Assembly: GCF_000381065.1 (NCBI RefSeq)
Contig: NZ_KB905859.1
Location: 26,209-90,208 of the forward strand
DNA from: Propionispira raffinosivorans DSM 20765
GTDB lineage: Bacteria > Bacillota > Negativicutes > Selenomonadales > Selenomonadaceae
Direction of reading: 5' to 3'
DNA: 64,000 nt
The position numbers were made by a program, and so were the translations under genes. The first letter of the stretch is position 1. Each line of letters opens with the position of its first letter. The notes under the pieces were generated by a model. It ran no database searches. It saw only the letters and a program-made list of their open reading frames with translations, and was not told where the DNA came from. This document shows positions 36,164-46,215 of the stretch, piece after piece.

Positions 36164-36264
36164 CATATACAATGCATTAAAGAAATTACATAACCTATTA
36201 GTCTGTCAGGAATGAGATATAGGTCATCGATTGCCATATAGAATATTTAATGCAACTTATATAG
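36164..36264. repeat. Palindromic repeat element, copy 1
   Basis: Terminal inverted repeats TGCATTAAA (36173-36181) and TTTAATGCA (36246-36254). Inside is TCTGTCAGGAATGA and CGATTGCCATATA. The right part (36228-36263) is nearly identical, inverted, to copy 2 at 41711-41747. Non-coding, upstream of pepA. Confidence 0.8.
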
Positions 36265-36313
36265 TTCTATAATATCATACATTTCCACAAACAGAAAATG
36301 ATATTCGCTGCCC

Positions 36314-36354
36314 AAACAATAAACCCTGCTCAAAATGAACAGGGTTTATTGTTT
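36314..36354 (-). terminator. Terminator of spoVS
   Basis: A perfect 15-bp stem (AAACAATAAACCCTG with its complement, 36314-36328 and 36340-36354), 11-base loop. The minus-strand right arm is T-rich. 15 bp after the spoVS stop. Confidence 0.85.
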
Positions 36355-36369
36355 ACTTCAAAGTCTACT

Positions 36370-36630
36370 TTATCTCGGTTCTACAATAAGTTTAATCGCA
36401 GTTCGCTCTTCTCCTTCAATTAAAATGTCGGTAAAAGCTGGAATGCATATCAAGTCAATACCATGTGGTGCGACAAAGCCTCTTGCTATCGCTACAGCCT
36501 TCACAGCTTGGTTTAGTGCACCTGCGCCAACAGCCTGTAGTTCCGCAGTACCTGCCTCACGCAGCACCCCCGCCAAAGCTCCTGCCACTGAATTTGGATT
36601 TGACTTTGCTGATACTTTTAAAACACCCAT
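36370..36630 (-). CDS. spoVS: Stage V sporulation protein S
   Basis: 86 residues, full family length. MGVLKVSAKSNPNSVAGALAG, AVGAGALNQAVKAVAIARG and IPAFTDI are strongly conserved in SpoVS, a small Alba-like nucleic-acid-binding protein. In Bacillus it affects coat formation and septation; it also occurs in non-spore-formers, so it does not prove sporulation. GGAGGG lies 12 bases before ATG. Downstream of ymdB. Confidence 0.97.
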   Translation of the reverse strand: MGVLKVSAKSNPNSVAGALAGVLREAGTAELQAVGAGALNQAVKAVAIARGFVAPHGIDLICIPAFTDILIEGEERTAIKLIVEPR

Positions 36631-36773
36631 GATTAATTAGCACCCTCCTTCAATAATTGAAAAAGACCAACTTTTAACGAAGCGAAAAAAGCTTATCATC
36701 TTATTGTAATGGTATTCTGGTCAAACAAATAAAATCCTGCTCGATCTCTGCAATCTCGCATATTTTTACTATA

Positions 36774-37562
36774 TTATAAAGTTTCACTTTCCTGAATCAT
36801 GATTCGCTCAATCTTTTCCGCATTGCCGTTTTCATCCGATACAGTAAGCAGTACTGCAGAAAAAACATTGGGTCCATCTGCTAATTCAAAACGCACGGGC
36901 ATTCCCGTTTGAAATTTATACAAAATACGTTCTGCCTCTACCCCAAGCACGGAATTCCAAGGTCCAACCATCCCCAAATCCGTAATATAGGCTGTTCCTT
37001 GTGGCAGAATGCGCTCATCTGCCGTTTGAATATGGGTATGCGTACCCACTACACAGGTAACCTTACCATCTAAATACCAACCCATTGCCATTTTTTCCGA
37101 TGTTGTTTCTGCATGCATATCCAAAATAATGGTATCACATTTACCTTTAAGTTCTCTGAGAATCTCATCAATTTTTTGAAAAGGACAATCAAGTGGCGGC
37201 ATAAAAGCACGACCCGATAAATTAATTACACCAATATTTTTCGCTTTAAGCGGATAGATACAATACCCTTTCCCAGGTGCACCTTCGGGATAGTTTGCTG
37301 GACGAATTAAAAAAGGTTCATGGTCGATAAACTGTAATACATCTTTTTTATCCCAAATATGATTACCAGACGTAATAACATCAGCACCGGCTTGGTAAAG
37401 CTCATCGAGTGAATTTTGTGTAATCCCATTACCTCCGGCGGAATTTTCACCATTGACAATGGTTAGATCAACCGCATATTTTTTTTTCATTTGTGGAATA
37501 TATTTTTTTGCAGCTTTTCTTCCTGGATTACCACAAACATCACCAACGATTAAAATATTCAA
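36774..37562 (-). CDS. ymdB: YmdB-family metallophosphoesterase
   Basis: 262 residues from TTG 37562 (GGGGGC 6 bases upstream). TIGR00282 family: GDVCGNPGRKA with metal-binding Asp, TIVNGENSAGG, TSGNHIWDKK, ILDMHAETTSEK, GTHTHIQTAD. B. subtilis YmdB hydrolyses 2',3'-cyclic nucleotides and lies next to rny (RNase Y), as here with one gene in between. It affects biofilm versus motility decisions in Bacillus. Confidence 0.95.
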   Translation of the reverse strand: MNILIVGDVCGNPGRKAAKKYIPQMKKKYAVDLTIVNGENSAGGNGITQNSLDELYQAGADVITSGNHIWDKKDVLQFIDHEPFLIRPANYPEGAPGKGYCIYPLKAKNIGVINLSGRAFMPPLDCPFQKIDEILRELKGKCDTIILDMHAETTSEKMAMGWYLDGKVTCVVGTHTHIQTADERILPQGTAYITDLGMVGPWNSVLGVEAERILYKFQTGMPVRFELADGPNVFSAVLLTVSDENGNAEKIERIMIQESETL

Positions 37563-37584
37563 TTCTAAGCCCCCAAAAAAATTA

Positions 37585-38106
37585 CTATTTATTAAATACC
37601 ATCACTCTGCCATCTTCACGAATACCAACCAACTTTTCACTGGCGTGGTTTATCTTCATGCTGCCTATCATATGATCAATAAATTCATCTTGAATCATAT
37701 CTGCCTCCTCGGCATCTTCCTCACTGGCATCACTTACCAAAATTGTGCCAAAATGCTCTTTCATAAGTGTACTGATAAGAGCAATTTCACCTTTTGATAT
37801 AGTATTCATGTCTCGAAGAATGTTAATAAATGCTACACTATCTTGTTGATTCAGTGAAATCTGAATTTCTGCATTTTCAAAGCCTTCTAATGTGTGATAG
37901 GTTAAAATACTATTTAAAATAAACTCTTTAGTTGCCTCAAACTCACCTGTTTCAGGAACCTTACCAAGTACAAATGTCATCTTTAATGAATCATCTTTCG
38001 GTTCAATACTTATTGTCCCAATTTCCGGATAACAAACAAGAATTGATACGAGCAAATTTACGCCATCCATATTAGGTTTTTTTTCTTGCTCAAATTTCTT
38101 TACCAT
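37585..38106 (-). CDS. Conserved-looking hypothetical protein between rny and ymdB
   Basis: 173 residues, not recognised. Soluble and acidic, no signal peptide or membrane segment. It begins with a basic start (VKKFEQEKK), then an alpha/beta-looking region (LLVSILVCYPEIGTISIEP, DSLKMTFVLGKV). An acidic patch (SEEDAEEAD) lies near residue 130, and it ends with EKLVGIREDGRVMVFNK. It lies 22 bp before ymdB, with coding-like codon use, so it is probably expressed with ymdB. A role in RNA turnover is a guess from position only. Confidence 0.75.
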   Translation of the reverse strand: MVKKFEQEKKPNMDGVNLLVSILVCYPEIGTISIEPKDDSLKMTFVLGKVPETGEFEATKEFILNSILTYHTLEGFENAEIQISLNQQDSVAFINILRDMNTISKGEIALISTLMKEHFGTILVSDASEEDAEEADMIQDEFIDHMIGSMKINHASEKLVGIREDGRVMVFNK

Positions 38107-38219
38107 AAAACTTCACCATCCAATACCAAAGAAATCAATTTTGATTTCTTATTTCTTTCCCTATTGATTCTATTCGCTAAAAGAAAATGATTCTCCTCTA
38201 GCGTTTACTTCTAATTATC

Positions 38220-38252
38220 AAAAAACGACCTTGTATATACAAGGTCGTTTAT
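38220..38252 (-). terminator. Terminator of rny
   Basis: Perfect palindrome AAACGACCTTGTA-TA-TACAAGGTCGTTT (38223-38250) with T6 on the minus strand, directly after the rny stop. Confidence 0.92.
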
Positions 38253-38258
38253 ATTCAA

Positions 38259-39803
38259 TTATTTTGCATAGTCAACAGCACGTGTTTCACGAATTACTGT
38301 TACTTTAATCTGTCCAGGATATTCCAATTCACTTTCGATTCTCTTCACAATATCATGTACTAATCCTACCGAAGTAATATCATCGATTTTATCTGGTTTT
38401 ACCATAATACGAATTTCACGACCAGCTTGAATAGCAAAGGAACGATCTACACCTTCAAATGATTCTGCTATTTCTTCTAAACGAGTCAAACGTTTCAAAT
38501 AAGATTCCAGACTTTCACGACGAGCACCAGGACGCGCCGCTGATACAGCATCTGCTGCTGCAACCAGTACGGATTGTACTGTCGTCGCTTCTTCATCACC
38601 ATGATGAGCAGCGATTGCATTGATAACTTCTGGTGACTCATGGTATTTTCTTGCCAAATCGGCACCAATCGTTACATGAGGACCCTCTACTTCATGGTCA
38701 ACAGCCTTACCAATATCATGGAGTAATCCCCCACGTTTAGCCAGCATGACATCAACGCCAAGTTCAGCAGCCATGACACCAGCTAAATGACAAACTTCAA
38801 TGGAATGCTTGAGTACATTTTGACCATAGCTGGTTCTATATTTAAGACGACCCAATAGTTTAATAATTTCTGGATGCAATCCATGAACTCCTGTATCAAA
38901 AGAAGCCTGTTCACCAGCTTCTTTAATCCGTTGTTCGACTTCACGTTTTGCTTTTTCTACCATTTCTTCAATACGTGCCGGATGAATGCGTCCATCAGTA
39001 ATCAGTTTTTCTAAAGCAATTCTTGCCACTTCACGGCGTACTGGATCAAACCCAGATAAGATTACAGCTTCTGGTGTATCATCAATAATCAAATCAATAC
39101 CAGTAAGTGTTTCTAACGTTCGAATATTACGGCCTTCACGACCAATAATTCTGCCCTTCATTTCGTCATTTGGCAAAGCAACTACGGATACTGTTGTTTC
39201 CGCAACATGATCCGCCGCGCAACGCTGAATGGCCAGAGAAATAATATTACGAGCTCTCTTATCCGCCTCTTCTTTTGCCTGTTGTTCACAATCTTTGATC
39301 ATAATTGCCGTTTCATGCTTAATTTCTTCCTTCGCATTTGCGAGTAACATCGTACGAGCATCTTCTGAAGTTAAACTAGAAATTCGTTCAAGTTCAGACA
39401 ACTGTTTTTCATGAAGTTCAGCAATTTCTACCTGACTCGCATCAAGTTTTTCTTCTTTTTGCCCTAAAACTTCTTCTTTCTTTTCAAGGGAATCCGTCTT
39501 ACGGTCTAGATTTTCTTCCTTTTGTACGAGTCTTCGTTCTTGACGCTGTAATTCATTGCGTCGTTCTTTTGTATCTCTATCTAGTTCCTGTCGTAATCTA
39601 TGGATGTCTTCTTTGGCTTCGATTAAAGCTTCTTTCTTTTTGGTCTCGCCTTTTTCTTCCGCATCAATCAGGATTTTTTTTGCTTGTTCTTCCGCTGATC
39701 CGATCTGAGCTTCTGCCGTTCTCTTTCGCATCCAATAACCACTACCGGCCCCAATTATTACCGCAAGTATCACTGCTAATAATATCTCAACGATAATCTT
39801 CAC
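38259..39803 (-). CDS. rny: Ribonuclease Y
   Basis: About 514 residues from GTG 39803. N-terminal membrane anchor ([17 protein letters not shown]), a long charged coiled coil (about 30-180), a KH domain ([19 protein letters not shown]) and an HD domain ([12 protein letters not shown] and [12 protein letters not shown]). Membrane-bound endoribonuclease that starts mRNA decay in Firmicutes. The start is doubtful: the only strong ribosome binding site (AAGGGGGTGA) contains the GTG itself. An ATT (39797) or ATC (39794) fits its spacing best, while an ATG at 39863 has a distant GGGAG. Neighbours recX-recA upstream and ymdB downstream are typical. Confidence 0.93.
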   Translation of the reverse strand: MKIIVEILLAVILAVIIGAGSGYWMRKRTAEAQIGSAEEQAKKILIDAEEKGETKKKEALIEAKEDIHRLRQELDRDTKERRNELQRQERRLVQKEENLDRKTDSLEKKEEVLGQKEEKLDASQVEIAELHEKQLSELERISSLTSEDARTMLLANAKEEIKHETAIMIKDCEQQAKEEADKRARNIISLAIQRCAADHVAETTVSVVALPNDEMKGRIIGREGRNIRTLETLTGIDLIIDDTPEAVILSGFDPVRREVARIALEKLITDGRIHPARIEEMVEKAKREVEQRIKEAGEQASFDTGVHGLHPEIIKLLGRLKYRTSYGQNVLKHSIEVCHLAGVMAAELGVDVMLAKRGGLLHDIGKAVDHEVEGPHVTIGADLARKYHESPEVINAIAAHHGDEEATTVQSVLVAAADAVSAARPGARRESLESYLKRLTRLEEIAESFEGVDRSFAIQAGREIRIMVKPDKIDDITSVGLVHDIVKRIESELEYPGQIKVTVIRETRAVDYAK

Positions 39804-40052
39804 CCCCTTTTGTATTAAGTTAGTACCAACAAAATAGGGTGCGAACCCCATAACTTGAATCATCTCGAGATATTGCTCCCTTTAACAAATATCTCATGTG
39901 CTGTTTAAGCGTTTAATTACAATAATAAAATTGTGGTATAACTGTATATTTTTTATTTTAAAGGTTTTTGAAAGTGGTGTCAAGCTAAGAAAATCCTAGA
40001 CCTTCGGCAATTGTACTTCACCGACATAAAAAGCAAAAACCCTTTAACGCAG

Positions 40053-40088
40053 AAAAAAAAATGTGACTTATTATAAACATAAGTCACA
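40053..40088 (-). terminator. Terminator of recA-recX
   Basis: TGTGACTTAT (40062-40071) pairs with ATAAGTCACA (40079-40088), 7-base loop, T9 on the minus strand. Confidence 0.92.
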
Positions 40089-40127
40089 AATCTATTTTTG
40101 ATGCCATTACCCGCTGGATCTTCCTTT

Positions 40128-40625
40128 TTATTCAACATCATCTTCTTTACAAATCATTTGAAACGCGGTTACAGCGTGCTGAATCGCTTTTTCTTCAAAG
40201 CCTTTTGTATATAAGTACTTCATAAATTTGAACGGCTCCGGCATCACTGTTTTCTTAAACTTGAGTTCGAGATTCTTGAGTGCAGCTGCTGCCTCGCGCT
40301 CGTCGGAAGAAAAAGATTTGCAAGAATTCACAAGTGAATTCGAAAATCCTTTTTGCAATAGCTTACAACAAATATATTTCGCACTATATTTACTTTCGTT
40401 TAAATAACGCTGAAACTGCCTTTGGCAAAGTTCTTCATCATTTAAATACCCTAATTCCGTAAGCCGAGCAATCGCCAGCGCAATTTCTGTTTCTTCGTAG
40501 CCACGCAGTTTAAGTTTATCTTCCAGATTTTTTTTACTATGCGCCCGTTTTGAAAGTAAATCCACTGCTTGTACTAAAGCTGTTTTTTTACTTTTTTTCT
40601 GATTTAATGTCTGGTTCATCTGCAT
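40128..40625 (-). CDS. recX: Regulatory protein RecX
   Basis: 165 residues from ATG 40625 (an ATG two codons on is also possible). Three-helix repeats of the RecX family: [57 protein letters not shown]. Binds RecA filaments and modulates strand exchange. Overlaps the recA end by 38 bp in another frame, so the two are translationally linked. Confidence 0.93.
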   Translation of the reverse strand: MQMNQTLNQKKSKKTALVQAVDLLSKRAHSKKNLEDKLKLRGYEETEIALAIARLTELGYLNDEELCQRQFQRYLNESKYSAKYICCKLLQKGFSNSLVNSCKSFSSDEREAAAALKNLELKFKKTVMPEPFKFMKYLYTKGFEEKAIQHAVTAFQMICKEDDVE

Positions 40626-41631
40626 TTTCGACTTCTTCCGGCGCTGCCTTTAATATTAGTTTTTCGCGGATTTTTACTTCAATTTCATCACGCAACGATA
40701 TATTCTGTTTTAAAAAATCTTTTACATTTTCTCGGCCCTGTCCAAGTCTTGTCCCAGCATAAGAATACCAAGCTCCACTTTTTTCAATAATTTCAAGATC
40801 TGTTCCAATATCAACAATACATCCTTCTTTAGAAACGCCTTCCCCATACATAATATCAAATTCAGCTTGTTTAAACGGTGGTGCAATTTTATTTTTTACC
40901 ACTTTAATGCGTGTACGATTCCCGACAATTTCATTTCCCTGTTTGAGTGTGTCGATTTTACGCACATCCAGACGAACCGTAGAATAAAACTTCAAGGCTC
41001 TGCCTCCAGTTGTCGTTTCCGGACTACCAAACATAACCCCAATTTTTTCACGAATCTGATTGATAAAAATAGCCGTCGTATGGGACTTGCTGATAACACC
41101 GGTGAGCTTACGCATTGCCTGTGACATCAGACGAGCTTGCAAGCCAACGTGGGAATCACCCATTTCGCCTTCGATTTCTGCTTTTGGTACAAGTGCCGCC
41201 ACAGAGTCGACAACCACAATGTCAATCGCATTACTACGAACGAGTGCATCGGCAATATCAAGTGCCTGTTCACCATTATCTGGCTGCGAAATGAGTAAAT
41301 TGTCAATATCAACACCCAGTTTTTTTGCATAAACCGGATCTAAAGCGTGTTCCGCATCTATAAAAGCTGCAATCCCGCCAAGTTTTTGTGCTTCGGCAAT
41401 AACATGCAGAGCAATGGTCGTTTTCCCTGAAGATTCCGGTCCATATATTTCAACGATACGCCCCCTGGGCATACCACCAACTCCCAAAGCAATATCCAAC
41501 GGCAAATTCCCCGTTGGAATGACGTCTATATTCATATGAGCTGATGCTTCACCTAGTTTCATAATTGAACCTTTACCGAAATCTTTTTCAATCTGCTTTA
41601 ATGCATTTTCCAGAGCCTGTTTTTTATCCAT
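40588..41631 (-). CDS. recA: Recombinase RecA
   Basis: 347 residues, usual length. Walker [15 protein letters not shown] (about 65-78), Walker [14 protein letters not shown]1 [14 protein letters not shown], and L2 [22 protein letters not shown]. Strand exchange in homologous recombination and co-protease for LexA in the SOS response. I see no obvious LexA box in the 200 bp upstream by eye. Confidence 0.99.
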   Translation of the reverse strand: MDKKQALENALKQIEKDFGKGSIMKLGEASAHMNIDVIPTGNLPLDIALGVGGMPRGRIVEIYGPESSGKTTIALHVIAEAQKLGGIAAFIDAEHALDPVYAKKLGVDIDNLLISQPDNGEQALDIADALVRSNAIDIVVVDSVAALVPKAEIEGEMGDSHVGLQARLMSQAMRKLTGVISKSHTTAIFINQIREKIGVMFGSPETTTGGRALKFYSTVRLDVRKIDTLKQGNEIVGNRTRIKVVKNKIAPPFKQAEFDIMYGEGVSKEGCIVDIGTDLEIIEKSGAWYSYAGTRLGQGRENVKDFLKQNISLRDEIEVKIREKLILKAAPEEVENADEPDIKSEKK

Positions 41632-41710
41632 ATGTGCGTTCCCGCTCCCTTCTATATCTAACTAAATTATATAAAACATTTGTTCGAAAAGTCAATACCC
41701 AAAAAATATT

Positions 41711-41757
41711 ATATATAAGTTGCATTAAATATTTTATATGGCAATCGTCAGGAATTC
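41711..41757. repeat. Palindromic repeat element, copy 2 (half copy)
   Basis: The segment AAGTTGCATTAAATATTTTA plus TATGGCAATCGTCAGGAAT matches one arm of copies 1 and 3 in opposite orientation. The other arm is missing or replaced by the helicase terminator. Confidence 0.75.
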
Positions 41758-41771
41758 TAATTTTTTATCGC

Positions 41772-41803
41772 AAAAAGAGACTGTTCATCTTGACACAGTC
41801 TCT
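41772..41803 (-). terminator. Terminator of the DEAD-box helicase gene
   Basis: AGAGACTGT (41777-41785) pairs with ACAGTCTCT (41795-41803); T5 follows on the minus strand. Confidence 0.88.
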
Positions 41804-41832
41804 AAGTTTCAGCTTATAGTAAATTATTGATC

Positions 41833-43461
41833 TTAACGACCTTTTTTAGCTGGTTCCACGTTGATTTTATAGCCTTTTACCGTATTTTTATGCATTACCG
41901 CAAGTACGCGTTCTGCTACATCTTCCGGTACTTCAACAAAGGTAAAACGATCATAAATATTAATAACACCGATGACATTACCCGGGATATCCGCTTCGGT
42001 TGCGAAAGCACGAACAATATCTTCCGGACGAATTTTCTGACTGCGTCCAATGTTGATAAACAAACGAACCATGCCAGCTGAGCCGCCCGTATTTTCAAGT
42101 CGAGCTGCCGAAGAAACATTATTGCTGCTATTTGTATTTGAGATATTTTCGACTTCTTCTTTTTCCTTAAAACCTTCAACCGACAATTTGAGTGCGGCGG
42201 CTGCCACATCAACAATATCATAGCTGCCATCTGCTGCTACATCCGAAACAATCGTATGGTAATCAGCAAATTTATTATTTGACAAGGTCTTAATCAAACG
42301 TTCTTTAATGATTTCACGTTGACGTTCCAAAATATCCGCTGAAGATGGCAAATCTCTGCGAACAATTTTAGTTTTTGCCAAACGTTCAATTAATTTAAGT
42401 TGGCGATATTCACGTGGTTCAATAAATGTAACGGCTACACCTTTTTTACCAGCACGGCCAGTACGACCAATACGATGTACGTAGGATTCATGATCCTGCG
42501 GAATATCATAATTGACTACATGTGTAATATCATCAATATCAATCCCACGCGCAGCAACATCCGTCGCTACAAGGATTTCTAACTTACCATCTTTAAACTT
42601 CTTCATAACACGATCACGCTGTGCCTGACTTAAGTCACCATGCAGTCCACCTGCCATGTAAGCACGAGCCTGCATGGATGCAACAAGATCATCCACGCCT
42701 TTTTTAGTACGACAGAAAATAATCAGCTTACCTGTTTCTTCAATATCGAGAACACGACATAAACCTTCAAATTTTTCTCTTGTTTCATAATAGACCTGAT
42801 CAATTAATGGTACGGTCAGATTTTCACGGCTAATTGAGATTTTCTGTGGATCACGCATGTATTTACCAGCAAGCTTAGCAATAGGTGCTGGCATCGTTGC
42901 TGAAAACAGTAATGTTTGACGATCTTCATGGGTAATATTTTTCATAATTGTTTCAATATCTTCAACAAAGCCCATATCAAGCATTTCATCTGCTTCATCA
43001 AGAATAAGAATTCTTACTTCACTTAATTTCATCGTATTGCGGCGAAGATGATCAAGCAAGCGACCTGGTGTTCCAACAACAATCTGTACACCAGCATGAA
43101 GAGCACGAATCTGGCGGTCAATCGACTGTCCACCATAAATTGGCAAAGTTTTTACGCGTTTGTATTTACCAATTTTGTTGAATTCTTCTGCAATCTGAAT
43201 TGCAAGTTCACGAGTTGGTGTAAGTACAAGCGCTTGTATATGACGGCTACCATCAATTATTTTTTCAATCGTTGGAATACCAAATGCGGCTGTTTTCCCT
43301 GTACCTGTCTGTGCCTGGCCAATTACATCTTTACCTTCGAGTACTAAAGGTATCGTCTGGCTTTGGATTGGTGATGGTTCTTCAAACCCCATATCACTAA
43401 CTGCTAAAAGCAGTTTTTTACTTAATTGGATGTCCCCGAATGATGTCATTTCTTTTTTCAA
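41833..43461 (-). CDS. DEAD-box ATP-dependent RNA helicase with DbpA-like domain
   Basis: 542 residues from TTG 43461 (AGGAGG 9 bases upstream). Motifs: Q-motif SPIQSQTIP, AQTGTGKTAAFG, PTRELAIQ, GTPGRLLDH, DEADEMLDMGF, SAT, ATDVAARGIDID, HRIGRTGRAG. The C-terminal 75 residues (VRLFINIGRSQKIRPEDIV, YDRFTFVEVPEDVAERVL) are the DbpA/CsdA RNA-binding domain. Related to DeaD/CsdA of cold adaptation and ribosome assembly. Confidence 0.95.
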   Translation of the reverse strand: MKKEMTSFGDIQLSKKLLLAVSDMGFEEPSPIQSQTIPLVLEGKDVIGQAQTGTGKTAAFGIPTIEKIIDGSRHIQALVLTPTRELAIQIAEEFNKIGKYKRVKTLPIYGGQSIDRQIRALHAGVQIVVGTPGRLLDHLRRNTMKLSEVRILILDEADEMLDMGFVEDIETIMKNITHEDRQTLLFSATMPAPIAKLAGKYMRDPQKISISRENLTVPLIDQVYYETREKFEGLCRVLDIEETGKLIIFCRTKKGVDDLVASMQARAYMAGGLHGDLSQAQRDRVMKKFKDGKLEILVATDVAARGIDIDDITHVVNYDIPQDHESYVHRIGRTGRAGKKGVAVTFIEPREYRQLKLIERLAKTKIVRRDLPSSADILERQREIIKERLIKTLSNNKFADYHTIVSDVAADGSYDIVDVAAAALKLSVEGFKEKEEVENISNTNSSNNVSSAARLENTGGSAGMVRLFINIGRSQKIRPEDIVRAFATEADIPGNVIGVINIYDRFTFVEVPEDVAERVLAVMHKNTVKGYKINVEPAKKGR

Positions 43462-43484
43462 ATTATATTTCCTCCTGATTTTTG

Positions 43485-44726
43485 TTACATTTCTTCTATA
43501 TAATGTCTTACCATATCGAGCGCAGTTTGTGTCGTTCGATATTTGATGGCTTTACGTTTTCCGCTAAACACGTTCTTTGCTATTGTTGTGCCATTTTTAC
43601 CGGCAACAGCTATATAAACAAGTCCCACCGGTTTTTCATCTGTACCGCCATCAGGGCCCGCGATGCCGGTAATACCGACACCGATGTCTGTGTGCATTTT
43701 TAGTGCTATACCTTCTGCCATGGCTTTCGCCACATCTTCACATACGGCACCTTTCGTCTGCAAAAGCTCCCTCAGCACGCCAAGTTCATCGCTTTTAACT
43801 TCGTTTGTATATGATATAATAGATCCTTTTACATAAGCAGAGCTACCCGCTACATCCGTCAGACGGCTCGTAAGCAAACCGCCTGTGCAAGATTCAGCAC
43901 AACCAATCGTAAGCTGTTTTTGTTTTAAAATTGCTCCAACGGTATCTTCCATATTTTCATCGTCAACCGCATAAATATATTGACCAATCCTACGACGAAT
44001 TTCCGTTTCCATTCCAGCAATCAAATTGCGTGCGCTTTCGGCCTTCTCAGCTTTAGCCGTGATGCGGATAATCACACCACTTGGTCTAACAAGCAGTGCC
44101 AGTGTAGGGTTTGTCTGAGCTAAAATCAAATCCTTAATCTGTTCTTCCAAGGAGGATTCACCAATTCCAAATGTATTCAATACGCGTGAAATAATAACGG
44201 ATTTATAACCATATTTTTCTTTCAAAAATGGTTTAATACTACGATCAAACATGTCTTTCATTTCCGATGGCGGCCCTGGCAAATTAATGATTATTTTACC
44301 TTCATTTTCAAGCATGACCCCTGGTGCAGTTCCCGCATAATTTGTAATAGCCTCCGCACCAACGGGAATCATTGCCTGACGAATATTATTATCCGTCATT
44401 GTCCGATCAATCTTTTTAAAATGAGATTTAATCCGATCAAGACTCTCTTCATGCAGTTTCAACTCGCGGTTAAAAAGTTTTGCCGTAACCTCTTTGGTAA
44501 TATCTCCCTGTGTCGGTCCCAAGCCACCTGACGTAATGACAATATCAGCACGTGTAAGTGCGTGTGCCAATACATTTTCCATTCGCACACGGTTATCCCC
44601 AACCGTCGACTGGTATAAAACATCAAAACCAATATTATTTAAACCCTCAGCCATATAAGCTGAATTCGTATTGATAATTTGCCCTAATAAAAGTTCAGTT
44701 CCTGTTGTTACAATTTCAACAATCAT
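43485..44726 (-). CDS. cinA: CinA-family protein
   Basis: 413 residues from ATG 44726; an earlier in-frame extension to 44762 is not needed. N-terminal MoaB/MoCF-like domain (TTGTELLLGQIINTNSAYMA, TSGGLGPTQGDITKE, LPGPPSEMKDMF) and C-terminal CinA domain (IGCAESCTGGLLTSRLTDVAG, GVGITGIAGPDGGTDEKPVG). The latter fits nicotinamide-nucleotide amidohydrolase (PncC), the former ADP-ribose pyrophosphatase. Involved in NAD recycling and linked to competence by name. Neighbourhood rimO-cinA-helicase-recA fits Firmicutes. Confidence 0.96.
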   Translation of the reverse strand: MIVEIVTTGTELLLGQIINTNSAYMAEGLNNIGFDVLYQSTVGDNRVRMENVLAHALTRADIVITSGGLGPTQGDITKEVTAKLFNRELKLHEESLDRIKSHFKKIDRTMTDNNIRQAMIPVGAEAITNYAGTAPGVMLENEGKIIINLPGPPSEMKDMFDRSIKPFLKEKYGYKSVIISRVLNTFGIGESSLEEQIKDLILAQTNPTLALLVRPSGVIIRITAKAEKAESARNLIAGMETEIRRRIGQYIYAVDDENMEDTVGAILKQKQLTIGCAESCTGGLLTSRLTDVAGSSAYVKGSIISYTNEVKSDELGVLRELLQTKGAVCEDVAKAMAEGIALKMHTDIGVGITGIAGPDGGTDEKPVGLVYIAVAGKNGTTIAKNVFSGKRKAIKYRTTQTALDMVRHYIEEM

Positions 44727-44813
44727 ACTCCCGTGACCCCTTTGCTTAAACCTTAACTTCACGACCAGATTTACCCAAGAAACCGTCTGTGAATGGCTTT
44801 TTATAAAACACGC

Positions 44814-46148
44814 TTATTCCGGTATTTTTTCACCTAATACATCATACGTAAACCCCTGAACAATTTTAACTTTAATAAAATCTCCCGGCTGACTATCCAG
44901 ATCATTTTCAACATAAATCTGTCCATCAACTTCTGGAGCTTCACGATAAGACCGTCCATATGAAACAGACTTTTGCTCTAAATCACGGCCTTCAATCAAA
45001 ACTTCAAAAGTAGCGCCTTCCAATTGTAAATTGACTTCTTCGGAAATTTTACATTGCAAACTCATTAAATCGTGATAGCGTTCCTGCATAACTTCTTCGG
45101 TAACTTGATTTTCCATAGCAAAGGCCGGCGTATCTTCTTCTCTTGAATACGTAAATACCCCGACTTTATCAAAGCGCTGCGCTTCAACAAAATCACGCAA
45201 ATTCTGATACTGTTCTTGCGTTTCTCCCGGGAACCCAACGATAAAAGAAGACCGTACGGTAACATTTGGAATGCGTGCATGGATTTTTTGTAAAAGTTCC
45301 TCAACACTTTCTTTTGTGTCACGACGGTTCATGCGTCGTAAAACTTCATTATCCGCATGTTGGAGCGGCAAGTCTACATACTTACAGATTTTAGGCTCAT
45401 TAGCCATAAGTTCAATAAGTTCATCGGTAAAGTATTTGGGATAACAATATAAAATACGAACCCATTTCAATTCCTCAATTTTAACCAATTCTCGTAAAAG
45501 ATCAGTAAGTCTTGATTTTCCATAAATATCGTGACCATAGTTTGTTGTATCCTGCGCAATAAGATTTACTTCTTTGACACCTCGTGCCGCCAAGCGCTTC
45601 ACTTCTGCTGTAATATCTTCAATCGTCCGGCTGCGGTAATTGCCCCGGACCATAGGAATCACGCAATACGTACAACGATTATCGCACCCTTCAGCTATCT
45701 TGATATAAGCACTATAATCGGGAGTTGTCCGAATTCGTGGCATTTTATCATCATAAATGGTATCCGCTTTTCCAGCAATTACGACACGATTGCCTTTCAG
45801 CGTTTCATTCACCGCTTCCATAATCCGATGCCATGCCCCTGTACCAATAATCGCATCAGCTTCTGGCATTTCATCTAAAAGTTCTTGCTTATAACGCTGA
45901 CCAAGACATCCGGCAATAATAAGTGTCTTACATTGTCCTGCAGTCTTATATTCAGCCATATTTAAAATTGTCGTAATAGATTCTTCTTTGGCCGATTTAA
46001 TAAAGCTACAGGTATTGACAATCAAAATGTCCGCTGTACTGGGATCTGTAGTCAATTCTATGGCATTTTCTGCTAAAATCCCCAGCATAACTTCTGTATC
46101 TACTAAATTTTTGGCACAACCCAAACTAATAAACCCTGCTTTTAACAT
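44814..46148 (-). CDS. rimO: Ribosomal protein S12 methylthiotransferase RimO
   Basis: 444 residues; GGAGG before ATG. FISLGCAKNLVDTEVML identifies RimO rather than MiaB. Radical SAM motif CDNRCTYCVIPMVRGNYRSR, C-terminal TRAM domain ending VKIVQGFTYDVLGE. Adds a methylthio group to Asp of ribosomal protein S12. Confidence 0.97.
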   Translation of the reverse strand: MLKAGFISLGCAKNLVDTEVMLGILAENAIELTTDPSTADILIVNTCSFIKSAKEESITTILNMAEYKTAGQCKTLIIAGCLGQRYKQELLDEMPEADAIIGTGAWHRIMEAVNETLKGNRVVIAGKADTIYDDKMPRIRTTPDYSAYIKIAEGCDNRCTYCVIPMVRGNYRSRTIEDITAEVKRLAARGVKEVNLIAQDTTNYGHDIYGKSRLTDLLRELVKIEELKWVRILYCYPKYFTDELIELMANEPKICKYVDLPLQHADNEVLRRMNRRDTKESVEELLQKIHARIPNVTVRSSFIVGFPGETQEQYQNLRDFVEAQRFDKVGVFTYSREEDTPAFAMENQVTEEVMQERYHDLMSLQCKISEEVNLQLEGATFEVLIEGRDLEQKSVSYGRSYREAPEVDGQIYVENDLDSQPGDFIKVKIVQGFTYDVLGEKIPE

Positions 46149-46215
46149 TTAATTCCTCCAAATATAAACAATCACGTTCAGATAGAAATCATCTTATCTG
46201 AACTACATTTGCTGT

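Noticed and set aside
12192..46148. miaB and rimO as recent duplicates of each other
   Set aside because: Both have clear family-specific motifs (GRERSR/CCVRESAENK versus SLGCAKNLVD), so they are old paralogues with separate roles.
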